Notes under the pieces: generated by a model | What the model was told of the DNA's origin: nothing | Databases searched by the model: none | Seen by the model: only the letters and a program-made list of their open reading frames with translations | Translations under genes and position numbers: made by a program | From: Ferrimonas pelagia | GTDB taxonomy: Bacteria; Pseudomonadota; Gammaproteobacteria; Enterobacterales; Shewanellaceae | DNA length: 64,000 nt | Direction: 5' to 3' | Assembly (NCBI RefSeq): GCF_039543565.1 | Contig: NZ_BAABJZ010000107.1 | Coordinates: 1 to 64,000, forward strand | Shown: one piece after another, positions 34,944 to 43,635 of the stretch | Position numbering within the stretch: position 1 is the first letter of the stretch | Layout: each line of letters begins with the position of its first letter

Positions 34944-35459
34944 CTACTGTCGTAGCCTTGTGATGATCACCTTGGAAGTTGTTTCGTGAGAGGGGATGAC
35001 GTGTTCTGCCTGAATATAGAGCGCGCCAGCGCCTTGATAGGATTCATAGGTCAGCCGGATCTTGATGTCGCTATCGATGTAGTTCGTTGGGGTAATGGTA
35101 AAACCGATCTGAGCGTAGTGGCTGGGGGCGAGGGAGCTGAAAGCGGCAACTCGGTATAAGTTACTGGTTTCTTTTCTAATGAAATTCTTTTTCCCACTGG
35201 CGTTAACACCAAACAGCTCGATGGCGGCGGCCTGATTTTGGAAGCCCTCATACAGCGTATCTAAGGTTCGGATCTCCGTGTCATTGATCAGATAACAATT
35301 GGAAAATCCCTGTTGATGGCTGAGGTTAGCCTCAATGATCGTACCGTCATTCACTGGTATGCAGTTGTCTTGGCTCGCGTTCAGCTCTGGTGACTTGGCC
35401 GATGAGTGGCATGCCACCAGCAAAGGCAGCGTAAATAATAGAGGCAGAGCGTTATGCAT
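34944..35459 (-). CDS. Lipoprotein of unknown function
   Basis: A 171-residue protein with a lipoprotein signal (lipobox LLVAC) and a mature domain that looks beta-rich: NCIPVNDGTIIEANL, SNCYLINDTEIRTL, then YAQIGFTITPTNY and DIKIRLTYESY. Two Cys in the mature part (DNCIP, SNCYL) could form a disulfide. The pattern recalls pre-peptidase C-terminal-like or C-type beta-sandwich domains, but I cannot assign it. It runs opposite to both neighbours. Confidence 0.7.
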   Translation of the reverse strand: MHNALPLLFTLPLLVACHSSAKSPELNASQDNCIPVNDGTIIEANLSHQQGFSNCYLINDTEIRTLDTLYEGFQNQAAAIELFGVNASGKKNFIRKETSNLYRVAAFSSLAPSHYAQIGFTITPTNYIDSDIKIRLTYESYQGAGALYIQAEHVIPSHETTSKVIITRLRQ

Positions 35460-35601
35460 GATTCATCCTTGAAGTCTTACGTAACAAAGTAAACGAATAC
35501 AACGGACTCGATCAAAAGCGTAGCACAGCGAAGTCACGACTGGTTTTGGCCGGGTTTAATCGTTACAGTGGCGCGCAAACCGCGAGCCTGAGAGCAACTT
35601 C

Positions 35602-36147
35602 ATGTCTGAGCCATTAAAATATTTGTCCCATTACCCGCAACATGTGCAAGCACAGGTTCGCACCCTGATCGAACGCGGTGGCCTAAAAACCTATCTGTTG
35701 GATAAATACCCGACGCCGCATTCGATTGGCAATGACAAAGCATTGCGTGAGCACGTCATGCAGTTTAAAAATCGCTATTTGAAGAAGTCGGCGCCGCTCA
35801 GCAAGGTGATCTTTGACAATCGCATCCATGTGGTCAATCACGCGCTAGGGTTACATAGCTATGTTTCTCGAGTGCAGGGCAATCGGCTTAAAAGTAAGCA
35901 TGAGATCCGGATCAGCTCCGTCTTTAAGGCAACCCCTCAGGCATTTCTGGATATGATCAGCGTGCATGAGCTGGCGCACCTGAAGGAGAAAGAGCATAAC
36001 AAGGCTTTTTATCAGCTGTGTCAGTACATGTTGCCCAGCTATCATCAATTGGAATTCGATCTGCGTTTGTTCTTGCTGCAAACGGAGCTTGAGGGGGCCT
36101 TGTATGAACCGACAGGCGAAACTGCGGGTGATGGCTGCGTTGTATAG
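35602..36147 (+). CDS. YgjP-like M48-type metallopeptidase domain protein
   Basis: A 181-residue protein of the YgjP/DUF45 (WLM-related) group. The zinc site is HELAH at residues 122-126 with a third ligand at His132 in LKEKEHNKAF, followed by the usual QYMLPSYHQLEFDLRLFL end. The N-terminal region (HYPQHVQAQVRTLIERGGL) is typical of the marine gammaproteobacterial subgroup. Members are predicted metal-dependent hydrolases; substrates are unknown. It has no signal peptide, so it is probably cytoplasmic. Confidence 0.88.
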   Translation: MSEPLKYLSHYPQHVQAQVRTLIERGGLKTYLLDKYPTPHSIGNDKALREHVMQFKNRYLKKSAPLSKVIFDNRIHVVNHALGLHSYVSRVQGNRLKSKHEIRISSVFKATPQAFLDMISVHELAHLKEKEHNKAFYQLCQYMLPSYHQLEFDLRLFLLQTELEGALYEPTGETAGDGCVV

Positions 36148-36332
36148 AGGGCGAACCGGCAGAGGCGAGGGCAAGGCTTTTGTCTTGCTGGCTTTACTGT
36201 GTTGGAGAAGGGGGCCAATTGACCGTGCTGGGGTGAACATGCCTGAGCGGGCAAAGAGACCATAAACGTATTGACTTGTATGACTATTATCGCTAGGTTG
36301 CGGCAAAAGTGAGCAGCAGTAGAGCGGACACA

Positions 36333-36794
36333 ATGGATGTGAGGACGCAAAACCAGGAAGCTTTTAGGTTATATCAAGCTGACAATGGCTTGTGGTGTTG
36401 TCCCGTCTGTGGTTCGCCAGAGTTGCCGTTGCCAGCGTATCAAGCCGACGGTACGCCGTCGTTTGCCAAGTGCCGTTGCTGTGACTTTGCGTTTGGCTCT
36501 GATGATGATCCTGCATTGAGTCGCGAAGCGGTGGTGGGCATTCAGTTGAATTGGGAGCGATGGCGACAGCGATGGCTATTGGCCAAGGAAAAGACGCCAG
36601 AGCAGTTGGAGTCTTTGTGCTGTCAATTGGCGCGGATAGGGATCCAGCTTGATGATAGACGCGACAACAAATATAGGCTGATCCGCCGTGCGCACTCGAT
36701 GCAGCGTTGGCGTTATCGTCATTCCGTCTGGCTTATCCCCGTTATTGCGCTGATCTTGGCCGTCATCTTGGGGATCGTCGGTATCACCGAGTAG
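36333..36794 (+). CDS. Zinc-ribbon protein with C-terminal membrane anchor
   Basis: A 153-residue protein. Near the N-terminus CPVCGSPELPLPAY and CRCCDFAFGSDD form a probable four-Cys zinc ribbon. A charged helical middle (WERWRQRWLLAKEKTPEQLE) follows, then a single C-terminal hydrophobic helix (WLIPVIALILAVILGIVGI), so the zinc domain probably faces the cytoplasm. Function is unknown. The start is uncertain: an in-frame GTG lies eight codons upstream and neither has a strong ribosome site. Confidence 0.7.
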   Translation: MDVRTQNQEAFRLYQADNGLWCCPVCGSPELPLPAYQADGTPSFAKCRCCDFAFGSDDDPALSREAVVGIQLNWERWRQRWLLAKEKTPEQLESLCCQLARIGIQLDDRRDNKYRLIRRAHSMQRWRYRHSVWLIPVIALILAVILGIVGITE

Positions 36795-36798
36795 CCCG

Positions 36799-36828
36799 AA
36801 GCGCACAAGCCAAGAGGCTTGCGCGCTT
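36799..36828. terminator. Hairpin between convergent genes
   Basis: AAGCGC-A-CAAGCC pairs with GGCTTG-C-GCGCTT around AAGA. It lies between the stop codons of two converging genes, the position of a shared terminator, but neither side has a good T-run. Confidence 0.55.
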
Positions 36829-36834
36829 GTGACA

Positions 36835-37998
36835 TTATGCTGCGGCGCAGATCGATTGGCCGTAGAAAGACGCCTGATAGATCGCTTTAACGTCGGCAAC
36901 GGTCGGTTGACCAGGGTTGGTCAGGGTACAAGGATCGGCAAAGGCGTTGGCGCTCATTCGCTCCAGTACCTCTTCAAACTTGTTCGGGCAAAACGCCACT
37001 TCGTCGCATTGCTGGAAGGTGGCCGGGATCCCCATCTTGGCATTCAGCTCTCGGATAGCTTGGGCAATGTCTTTGATGCCGAGCGCGTCTTCCAGTTTTT
37101 GATACTTATCGGAGAATTGACGGTTAAAGTCGATGATGTACGGCATTAGGATGGCATTCGCCAGGCCATGGGTGACTCCGAATTCTCCCCCGATCTTATG
37201 CGCCAAAGAGTGCACTAAGCCCAGCGAGGCATTGGTGAAGGCCATACCGGCGAGCGCTGAAGCGTTATGCATCTCGGTGCGGGCAGCGAGATCGTCTCCC
37301 TGAGCATAGGCTTGCGGCAGGTTGTTCAATACCAACTTGATCGCTTCGGTCGCATAGGGATCGGTAAAGCTGGTGGCGGCCGTTGAAGCAAGCGCCTCGA
37401 TCGCATGGCACATCACATCCATGCCGGTGTGGGCAGTGATATGTGCTGGCATCTTGGCTGGGATCGCCGGGTCCAAGATCGCAATGTCCGGCACCATGTC
37501 AGCCGCGACGATGGGGTATTTGATGTGGTTTTCAACATCGGTGATCACGGAGAAGGCGGTGATCTCAGATGCGGTGCCGCTGGTGGATGGGATGGCGATA
37601 AATTTCGCTTTGTTGCGCAGAGGCGGCATAGAGCCGACTTCGATGATCTCTTCAAATTTCAGCTCTGGATGTTCGTAAAAACACCACATAACCTTTGCCG
37701 CGTCCAGCGCGGATCCTCCACCGATCGCCACGATCCAATCCGGGCCAAACTCTTGCATCGCTTTGGCACCGCGAAAGACGGTTTCAACAGAAGGGTTCGG
37801 CTCTACGCCATCGATCACGATGGATTCAATGCCTGCTTGTTGTAAGAGTTCAGCGGCTTGATCCAAAAAACCAAAGCGTTTCATAGAGCTACCGCCGGTT
37901 ACGATGGCGGCTTTTTTCCCTTTCAGTTGGGCCAGTTGGGTTAGAGCGCCTTCGCCGTAGTAGATATTACGAGGAATGGAAAACGACATCATCGACAT
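36835..37998 (-). CDS. Iron-containing alcohol dehydrogenase
   Basis: A 387-residue NAD(P)-dependent group III alcohol dehydrogenase, interconverting alcohols and aldehydes. The cofactor loop is AIGGGSALDAAKVM, followed by IPSTSGTASEITAFSVI. Metal ligands are Asp in the DMVPDIAILDP to HTGMDVMCHAIEA region and His in LVHSLAHKIGG and GVTHGLANAILMP. It resembles the butanol/1,3-propanediol/long-chain ADH branch, but substrate cannot be fixed. The ATG at 37998 follows AAGGA at about ten bases. The frame runs 28 codons further upstream without a ribosome site. Confidence 0.93.
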   Translation of the reverse strand: MSMMSFSIPRNIYYGEGALTQLAQLKGKKAAIVTGGSSMKRFGFLDQAAELLQQAGIESIVIDGVEPNPSVETVFRGAKAMQEFGPDWIVAIGGGSALDAAKVMWCFYEHPELKFEEIIEVGSMPPLRNKAKFIAIPSTSGTASEITAFSVITDVENHIKYPIVAADMVPDIAILDPAIPAKMPAHITAHTGMDVMCHAIEALASTAATSFTDPYATEAIKLVLNNLPQAYAQGDDLAARTEMHNASALAGMAFTNASLGLVHSLAHKIGGEFGVTHGLANAILMPYIIDFNRQFSDKYQKLEDALGIKDIAQAIRELNAKMGIPATFQQCDEVAFCPNKFEEVLERMSANAFADPCTLTNPGQPTVADVKAIYQASFYGQSICAAA

Positions 37999-38612
37999 GA
38001 CACTGTTCCTTGAAGTAATGAGTAAATCGAGACTGGGTTTAGTATTCACGGGATAAGAACGTGGAGCCGTGATCAGCTTCATCTATTTGTTTTGTCGTTA
38101 AATTACGTCATAAAACAGTGAGTAAAGCCGCAATATCAGCCCAGCAGCGAGAAAGGCTCGTACTCAGTACGCGGTAAAACTGAGGAGAGGGTGCTCTTCG
38201 GTGACTGTGGTTGTCAGATATCGGGCGACGGACGAGGCAGAAAGAGTGGGGTGAGGGCGGCTCATTGCGCTAAGTGACTGCTTGCGGTTATTGGCAACAT
38301 ATGTTTGCGGCGTTTTCTCTATAAAAATTTGTATTTTGTACCACGGTCATTCCATTTGTTTGACGCTGCTCGAACCAAATTATCCTGTTATCACTTCGGT
38401 CGTGTAACGATCTTTAACTATTCATGTGCACAATTTATTACCTAAAGGTTTCGGTACGCGTCACGGAATCTCATACATGAGTGGATGTTGACTTGTGTCA
38501 AGAGAATTAGTTACCTAAAATTTGTTAGTGATATGTGAAGACCTTTCAGCGGTCAGTCATCTGTGGGTAGTTACGGGTAGTCATGACATTACAGCCTCAC
38601 GGGAGGGGTTGC
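37999..38612. other. A+T-rich intergenic region between divergent genes
   Basis: No gene is supported in these 614 bases. The part 38300-38580 is clearly A+T-richer than the flanks. It holds an inverted repeat at 38488-38501 (annotated) and two copies of TTACCTAAA about 75 bases apart. Promoters for the alcohol dehydrogenase and for the small membrane gene are expected here. Confidence 0.5.
38488..38501. promoter_or_regulatory. Possible operator TTGAC-N4-GTCAA
   Basis: A perfect 5-base inverted repeat with a four-base spacer (TTGACTTGTGTCAA), about 110 bases before the small membrane gene. The first arm could also be a -35 box, and a good -10 box (TAAAAT) lies at about 38516-38521, although the spacing from TTGACT is too long for a standard promoter. 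Weak evidence alone. Confidence 0.25.
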
Positions 38613-38780
38613 ATGAATGTAAAAGATGTTATCGCCATCATCATTACGATCGCGGTCGGATTGGGTGTTTTTGTGACGGTGAAGGCCGAAGGGCTGACGA
38701 ATTGGCCTTTTGTGGTGGTTGGGATAGCGGTGATCGGCCTCGTAATGCTTGGTGCATTAGGTCGCGAGGAACAAAAGTAG
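38613..38780 (+). CDS. Small two-helix membrane protein
   Basis: A 55-residue protein with two hydrophobic helices (VIAIIITIAVGLGVFVTV and FVVVGIAVIGLVMLGALG) joined by a short loop (KAEGLTNWP). It has a charged tail, REEQK. A strong ribosome site (GGGAGGGG) precedes the ATG and a perfect terminator follows, so the gene is convincing. Function unknown. Confidence 0.75.
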   Translation: MNVKDVIAIIITIAVGLGVFVTVKAEGLTNWPFVVVGIAVIGLVMLGALGREEQK

Positions 38781-38802
38781 CTTTGTCGATGAGATAGAGT
38801 TT

Positions 38803-38829
38803 ATGCCACGCTGAACGCGTGGCATTTTT
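38803..38829 (+). terminator. Intrinsic terminator
   Basis: ATGCCACGC pairs perfectly with GCGTGGCAT around a five-base loop and is followed by TTTTT. It closes the small membrane gene upstream. Confidence 0.9.
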
Positions 38830-38999
38830 GTGTGTACGACGAAGTAGCGCCCGCTCACGGCTGGAAAAGTTGAACGGGTCAGAACGCGGTACCTTCGCTT
38901 GCTTACATGGCTGAACAGCAAGCCAGTCTATTTTTTCTGCTTGTAATGAGTATGTTAACTACACTGAGCTTGATACCATTAATTTCAAGAGGGATCGGC

Positions 39000-39641
39000 A
39001 TGATATCTGACTATGCATCAACGGTTCGTAGTGCGCTCGAAGCAGCAGGATTGGAGACGCCGTTGCGCGAGAACGGGTTAGATCGAGATCAAAAGCGGCA
39101 CAAGATCGAGGGATGTATGGCTGAGATCATGGATACCTTAGGTTTGGACCGTCGCGATGACAGTTTGATGCAGACGCCCGCTCGGATCGCAAAGATGTAT
39201 GTTGATGAGATATTTTGTGGTTTGGATTATGCGAAATTTCCAAAACTCACCGTGATTGATAATAAAATGGGTGTTGATGAAATGATCACCGTGTCTGACG
39301 TCGCGGTGATCAGCACCTGCGAGCATCATTTTATTACGATCGATGGGACCGCGAAGGTCGCCTATATACCGGATGATAAGATCATTGGCTTGTCGAAAAT
39401 AAATCGCATCGTGCGCTTTTTTTCCCAGCGGCCTCAGGTGCAGGAACGTTTGACTCGACAATTGCTCATTTCGTTGCAAACTCTGTTGGGTACGGAAAAC
39501 GTGGCTGTGTCGATTAATGCGATCCATTACTGCGTCAAGTCTCGCGGGGTAATGGATGCAAACTCGCACACCACAACAACGGCGCTGGGTGGAACCTTTA
39601 AGGCGGATCCGAGAACCCGCTCCGAATTTCTTTCCTTGTAG
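39000..39641 (+). CDS. folE: GTP cyclohydrolase I
   Basis: Converts GTP to 7,8-dihydroneopterin triphosphate, the first step of folate synthesis. Zinc ligands are Cys and His in ISTCEHHFITIDG and Cys in HYCVKSRGVMDANS. The helical N-terminus (HKIEGCMAEIMDTLGLD, TPARIAKMYVDEI) and IIGLSKINRIVRFFSQRPQV are typical of the FolE1 homodecamer. The start at 39000 follows AGAGGG and gives 213 residues, close to the usual 215-222. An in-frame extension to 38907 would add a hydrophobic segment not seen in the family. It stands alone. Confidence 0.95.
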   Translation: MISDYASTVRSALEAAGLETPLRENGLDRDQKRHKIEGCMAEIMDTLGLDRRDDSLMQTPARIAKMYVDEIFCGLDYAKFPKLTVIDNKMGVDEMITVSDVAVISTCEHHFITIDGTAKVAYIPDDKIIGLSKINRIVRFFSQRPQVQERLTRQLLISLQTLLGTENVAVSINAIHYCVKSRGVMDANSHTTTTALGGTFKADPRTRSEFLSL

Positions 39642-39840
39642 TGGCTATTTATAATGCGGCGCGTTGTTGGATGGTTGCAACTGTGTGAGCTTGTTGTGGC
39701 GGCGTTTTGATATAAACGCTTTGTTGACCATCTTCTTGCTTTTTATATAGCTCTCATTGTAATTTGCATGTGTATTTATCATGCTTGCTTGATCGCAGCT
39801 AATTACTTTGTAGCTTATATACGAATAAGAAGGTCATGTT

Positions 39841-40206
39841 ATGAAAAAGGCCCTAGTTGCTATTACATTGTTCCCAATGTTGTCCGCCTGTGCTTTGCAT
39901 GGCCCCTATATCAGTACGGCAACAGAGCCGCAACAGTGCCAGGTTGGTGAGCGTCAATTCTTAGGGGATCCAGCTAGGTTAACCTTGCACGATACGGTCA
40001 GTGATTCCGTTCTGCCCGCCAAGTATCAGATTAAACAAGGGGCGGACAAAGACGCGCTTGGAGTCTGGGCGTGGCGCGAAGGCGATAGCCATTATGAGCT
40101 TAAGGTGAACGGTTATCGCTCTCACCTATCTGAATATCGCCAGATCGAGGGAGAGATCTTCAGTGAGGGCGCTCGGCAAAAAGCGGTGTGCTTAAAGGCG
40201 ATGTGA
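39841..40206 (+). CDS. Small lipoprotein of unknown function
   Basis: A 121-residue protein with a lipoprotein signal (MKKALVAITLFPMLSAC, lipobox LSAC). The mature part has QQCQVG near the start and a second Cys near the end (KAVCLKAM), a likely disulfide pair. The middle looks beta-rich (DSHYELKVNGYRSH). AAGAAGG precedes the ATG and a perfect terminator follows. I recognise no family. Confidence 0.75.
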   Translation: MKKALVAITLFPMLSACALHGPYISTATEPQQCQVGERQFLGDPARLTLHDTVSDSVLPAKYQIKQGADKDALGVWAWREGDSHYELKVNGYRSHLSEYRQIEGEIFSEGARQKAVCLKAM

Positions 40207-40223
40207 TCTTGGTTGAATGCCAC

Positions 40224-40254
40224 AAAAAGCCGAACTCTCTGAGTTCGGCTTTTT
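40224..40254 (+). terminator. Intrinsic terminator after lipoprotein gene
   Basis: AAAAAGCCGAACTC pairs perfectly with GAGTTCGGCTTTTT around TCT. It lies 18 bases after the lipoprotein stop codon. Confidence 0.92.
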
Positions 40255-40479
40255 GCTTTTGGTCATGGCGCTGTCCCAACGTGACAAGGCCGCAGGGCCT
40301 AACGACGCGGTAAGGTGGCCCATTGGGAGCGAAGTGGCGAAGGGCGGGATATGCTGGCTCCAGCAGTTTGGCGAGGGCTTGCTAACCTTGTGAGAGTGGG
40401 ATCAGGCGGAGGGATCGGTCAAGCAGCCGCCCGATGCGATCTAGCGATAGCCCAGTGTCTCTCTTCAAGGACTTAGAAT

Positions 40480-41019
40480 ATGACTCAATTCCCTCTGTTT
40501 ACGTTGGATAACGCGCCGAGTGGCAGCCAAGCGTTATTGGCGCAGTCGCTAACCGATTACGGTATGGTGCCAAACCTGCATGCGGTGATGGCCTTATCGC
40601 CGCCGGTTCTTGAAGCGTACCAACAGCTGCATCGATTGTTTATGGCCAGCAGCTTTACCGATGCTGAAAAGACCGTGATCTGGCAAACGGCGAATCGTTT
40701 CCATGAGTGCCACTACTGCCAGCCAGCCCACACGGCCATCGCCTACCAGATGGGGATTGAAGAAGCGGTGATCCTCGCGTTGAAACATAATGCGCCGTTG
40801 CCCGATCCCAAGCTGCAAGTTTTGCACGACCTCACTCTGGCGATCATCGGCCAGCGCGGTCACGTCAGTGAGGCGCAATTGACCAGCTTTTATGCGGCGG
40901 GTTTCGGGGCACAACAACTGCTTGAGTTATTACTAGGAGTGACTCAGAAGGTGCTCAGCAATTACACCAATCATGTGGCGAAAACGCCATTGGATGAGCC
41001 GTTTAAAGCCTTTGTTTAA
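40480..41019 (+). CDS. Carboxymuconolactone decarboxylase (AhpD-like) family protein
   Basis: A 179-residue all-helical protein of the CMD/AhpD superfamily. The redox-type site is ECHYCQPAHTAIAYQMGI, matching the E-x-x-C-x-x-C-x-x-x-H arrangement of peroxidase-like members, which reduce peroxides through the Cys pair. The N-terminus (DYGMVPNLHAVMALSPPVLE) is also typical. AAGGA precedes the ATG. It is followed after nine bases by a small gene, so the two probably form an operon. Physiological partner unknown. Confidence 0.88.
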   Translation: MTQFPLFTLDNAPSGSQALLAQSLTDYGMVPNLHAVMALSPPVLEAYQQLHRLFMASSFTDAEKTVIWQTANRFHECHYCQPAHTAIAYQMGIEEAVILALKHNAPLPDPKLQVLHDLTLAIIGQRGHVSEAQLTSFYAAGFGAQQLLELLLGVTQKVLSNYTNHVAKTPLDEPFKAFV

Positions 41020-41028
41020 GGGGGCAGG

Positions 41029-41328
41029 ATGTCAGGCAGATACACGGTCGGCGGTCAGGAACACGGGATCTCGAGCGAATTAATACGAGAGCAGAGTGGC
41101 GCCCTAGGGGAGGCAGGGACGGCCTTATCCAATGCGATCGCACAGTATCAGGGGTTGCGCGGAGTCAAAGGGCCGCGCAAAGAGCAGTTGCTGGATGAGA
41201 TCGCCGAGTGCTGTTGGCATCTGCAGATGCAAAGGGAGTTCGTCGGCTTTGCGCAGGGCAACTGGGAGTATATAAAAGCCCATTATGATTTGCCTGATGG
41301 CATCGAGCAGCGAATGGGGCGGCGATAG
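41029..41328 (+). CDS. Small soluble protein of unknown function
   Basis: A 99-residue protein, nine bases after the AhpD-like gene and probably co-transcribed. It opens MSGRYTVGGQEHGISSELI and carries a helical core (GPRKEQLLDEIAECCWHLQ, MQREFVGFAQGNWEYI). The shape suggests a small helical bundle and I recognise no named family with certainty. The start lies directly after a GGGGGCAGG ribosome site. Confidence 0.7.
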   Translation: MSGRYTVGGQEHGISSELIREQSGALGEAGTALSNAIAQYQGLRGVKGPRKEQLLDEIAECCWHLQMQREFVGFAQGNWEYIKAHYDLPDGIEQRMGRR

Positions 41329-41583
41329 GGTCTTACCCGGTGCGCTGAAACTGCTATTGGGTTGCGTGCGGGCGCCATTATTGGAGAGGCAACGCTCTCC
41401 CATCACAATACCGCAAAGGGTTAACCCCAATGGCTCCCTTGTCTCGTACATAGTCAGCCTTTGTCGTGACTGCGGGTCGATTGGTGTTCGGTGATGTCTT
41501 AACCGAAACCGTGTTGCGATGGTCGTCGTCGACACCGGCTTGTCTTTGCTCAACCGCAAGGAAAGTGGCGGCGCCAATCCTTG

Positions 41584-41793
41584 CTATGCCGCCGTTGGGG
41601 CGAGCGGTCGCGAGTAGGTGATAAGCACGCTTTCGGCATAGCTTTTGGGATCGTTACGGGCGAAATTGAGCTGTTCAAAGATGGACTCTTCGATGTCACT
41701 CAGCTCGCGCAGCGCCGGTGGTTCAAACAAAGCGCAGCCTGGGAGACACAGTGCTGTGAGCATGAGGGCGTACGAAGCGGCACGATAGACCAT
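41584..41793 (-). pseudogene. Truncated CAP-domain (SCP/PR1) lipoprotein
   Basis: A 69-residue frame: lipoprotein signal (MLTALCLPGC) followed by LSDIEESIFEQLNFARNDP and KSYAESVLITYSRP, which is the opening helix of a CAP domain. The same opening occurs in the intact protein at 50128-50796 (LSAIEHGILTELNFARSDPY). The rest of the domain, including the His/Glu cavity motifs, is absent and not visible in other frames downstream. It is probably a truncated duplicate; the exported fragment may still be made. Confidence 0.65.
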
Positions 41794-41913
41794 TTTCTCT
41801 CCTAGCGCAGTGGAGTTATAAGCCTAGTCGGCATCGCAACGTTTGCTTGTTGGTGTCCATCCGTTCAGGCTAAGCGCAGGATCGAACGCCATTGGGGAGT
41901 CTAAAGTGCAGCT

Positions 41914-42582
41914 ATGTTGAACATAAACCCGGCCTATCCCTCGGCTAATGCGTTGGTTGAGGATGTATTTCGGCGCCTTAAAGCCCATTTTGGTTGCTTC
42001 GAGTGGTGGTTGAATGCACCCGCGTACGAGGTGATGTTGGGGGCTGTGCTGGTGCAGAACACCAACTGGAGAAACGCCGACAAGGCGCTGATCAATCTTG
42101 CTGAGCATCGAGATCCGGCGGCGATAGCACGGCTGCCTTTGGCGGCACTGGCGGCGTTGATCCGCCCTAGCGGCTATTACAACCAGAAAGCGGCCAAACT
42201 TAAGGCGCTAACCCGTTGGTATGCCCGCTACGGCTATGAACTGGCTCGCGTCCAACGGGTTGACCTCACGGTGCTGCGGCAGGAGTTGTTGGCGATTAAG
42301 GGGATCGGTCCGGAGACGGCGGATGCGATCTTGGTGTACGCCATCGGCAAACCCTCGTTTGTGATCGATGCCTACGCGCGGCGCCTGTTCAGCCGCAACG
42401 GACTGACGGTGCCGAAGGACTATCACCGATTTCAGGCGCTCATCGAAGCGGCGATCCCGCGTGACAATGCGGTATATGCCTACTACCACGGCCTGATCGT
42501 TGAGCATGGACAGGCGTACTGTCGGCCCACGCCGCGCTGCGATGCATGTCCTTTGCGGTCAACCTGCCTTGGGCCGGAATGA
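41914..42582 (+). CDS. Endonuclease III-like DNA glycosylase, [4Fe-4S]
   Basis: A 222-residue HhH-GPD base-excision protein. The N-terminal helices contain YEVMLGAVLVQNTNWRNADK, then the helix-hairpin-helix LLAIKGIGPETADAIL and the catalytic Asp in GKPSFVIDAYARRLFSRNG. The position of the lyase Lys of E. coli Nth (GRKTA) is Glu here (GPETA), so a monofunctional glycosylase, as in MagIII-type 3-methyladenine enzymes, is more likely than a bifunctional Nth. The cluster motif near the C-terminus is C-X5-C-X2-C-X5-C, one residue shorter in the first gap than in Nth. Damage specificity is inferred only. Confidence 0.88.
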   Translation: MLNINPAYPSANALVEDVFRRLKAHFGCFEWWLNAPAYEVMLGAVLVQNTNWRNADKALINLAEHRDPAAIARLPLAALAALIRPSGYYNQKAAKLKALTRWYARYGYELARVQRVDLTVLRQELLAIKGIGPETADAILVYAIGKPSFVIDAYARRLFSRNGLTVPKDYHRFQALIEAAIPRDNAVYAYYHGLIVEHGQAYCRPTPRCDACPLRSTCLGPE

Positions 42583-42599
42583 ACGCGCACAGACAACGG

Positions 42600-43502
42600 C
42601 TAACTCCCGCTGTCGAAGATCTCGGGACTGACAACGTCGAGAAAGGCCTGGATCAGCGGCTCGTGCTGTCGATTGCGTTGGCACGCTATCCCCAATCCAA
42701 AGGGGGGGATCTCTTCCGGGCCGGTGAGGGGTTGTAGGCGCGACTTCACCGGGCTGTTATCGATCACCACATGAGGTGCGATCCCCACGCCACAGCCTAA
42801 AGCCACCATACTGACCAGCGCTTCGTGACCGGAAACGGTGGCGTAGATCTTGGGCTTACCCAACTGCTTCCGTCGATACCAGGTTTCGATCCGGCGGCGG
42901 GTTTGGCCGTGCTCGGGCATGATCAGCGGGATCTGGCGCCAATCGATCGGACAATGGCTCAATTGCTGCTGGATGGCGCAGGGGATCGTCGGGCCGACCA
43001 CCGCCACCGAGATCTGGGCAAGCGGCTTGATGTAGTACTGCATCGCGTGATCGCCGTCGCTGGCGGCGATGGCCAGATCGACATCGCCAAATTTGAGCTG
43101 ATCGAGCGCCGCAGCGGCATCACCGGTGGAGAGGATCAGCTCCACGGCCGGATGGTGTCGACGGAACTGATCCAACATTGCCGGCAGATGGCTGTAGGCC
43201 GCGGTGACCGAGCAGTAGAGTCTCAGTTGGCCGCTGAGCTCTGCGGTGCGATCGTTTAAGGCGTGTTTTAGCTCCTGCCATTGCAACAATTGCTGCGCGG
43301 CGTAATCACGAAAGCGTTCACCGGCGGGGGTCAGCCTGACTGAACGGTTGTCCCGTTGCAGCAGCGTTGTGCCCAGCTCCTGCTCAATCCGTTGGATGCT
43401 GCGGCTGAGTGTGGATGGACTGACGTGGTTGGCCTGCGCGGTTTTGCCGAAGTGCAGGTGCGTCGCGAGGTGATGGAAAAGTTGGAGCGAGCGGATATCC
43501 AT
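42600..43502 (-). CDS. ilvY: LysR-type regulator of ilvC
   Basis: A 300-residue LysR regulator that activates ilvC when bound to acetolactate or acetohydroxybutyrate and represses itself. It matches IlvY through MDIRSLQLFHHLATHLHFG, HVSPSTLSRSIQRIEQELG, LYCSVTAAYSHLPAMLDQF and SGHEALVSMVALGCGVGIAP. The start at 43502 aligns with E. coli IlvY; the frame extends 11 codons further upstream. Its ribosome site is poor. The divergent position beside ilvC with about 240 bases between is the classic arrangement. Confidence 0.95.
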   Translation of the reverse strand: MDIRSLQLFHHLATHLHFGKTAQANHVSPSTLSRSIQRIEQELGTTLLQRDNRSVRLTPAGERFRDYAAQQLLQWQELKHALNDRTAELSGQLRLYCSVTAAYSHLPAMLDQFRRHHPAVELILSTGDAAAALDQLKFGDVDLAIAASDGDHAMQYYIKPLAQISVAVVGPTIPCAIQQQLSHCPIDWRQIPLIMPEHGQTRRRIETWYRRKQLGKPKIYATVSGHEALVSMVALGCGVGIAPHVVIDNSPVKSRLQPLTGPEEIPPFGLGIACQRNRQHEPLIQAFLDVVSPEIFDSGS

Positions 43503-43618
43503 TGCCGATGTTTTGATCCTACGCAATATGGCCAACGGGCCATGAATCGATACTGAAGTGCCGATCCTTTAGAGCGGCAGAGGAGCGCAGATCCCCAGCC
43601 GGGGCGTGCGCCGTTGTT

Positions 43619-43635
43619 GTTGCGTTTTTTGCAAC
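43619..43635. promoter_or_regulatory. Probable IlvY operator between ilvY and ilvC
   Basis: An inverted repeat GTTGC-N7-GCAAC in the divergent ilvY-ilvC control region. Its TTGC-N7-GCAA core has the T-N11-A layout of LysR sites. A second weaker repeat, GTGA-N5-TCAC at 43644-43656, lies nine bases downstream toward ilvC. Tandem operators of this kind are known for E. coli IlvY. TTGGCA at about 43660 is a possible -35 box for ilvC. Confidence 0.55.

Noticed and set aside
38488..38521. Complete sigma-70 promoter for the small membrane gene
   Set aside because: TTGACT and TAAAAT are both present but about 22 bases apart, beyond the usual 16-18; only a possible operator is reported.
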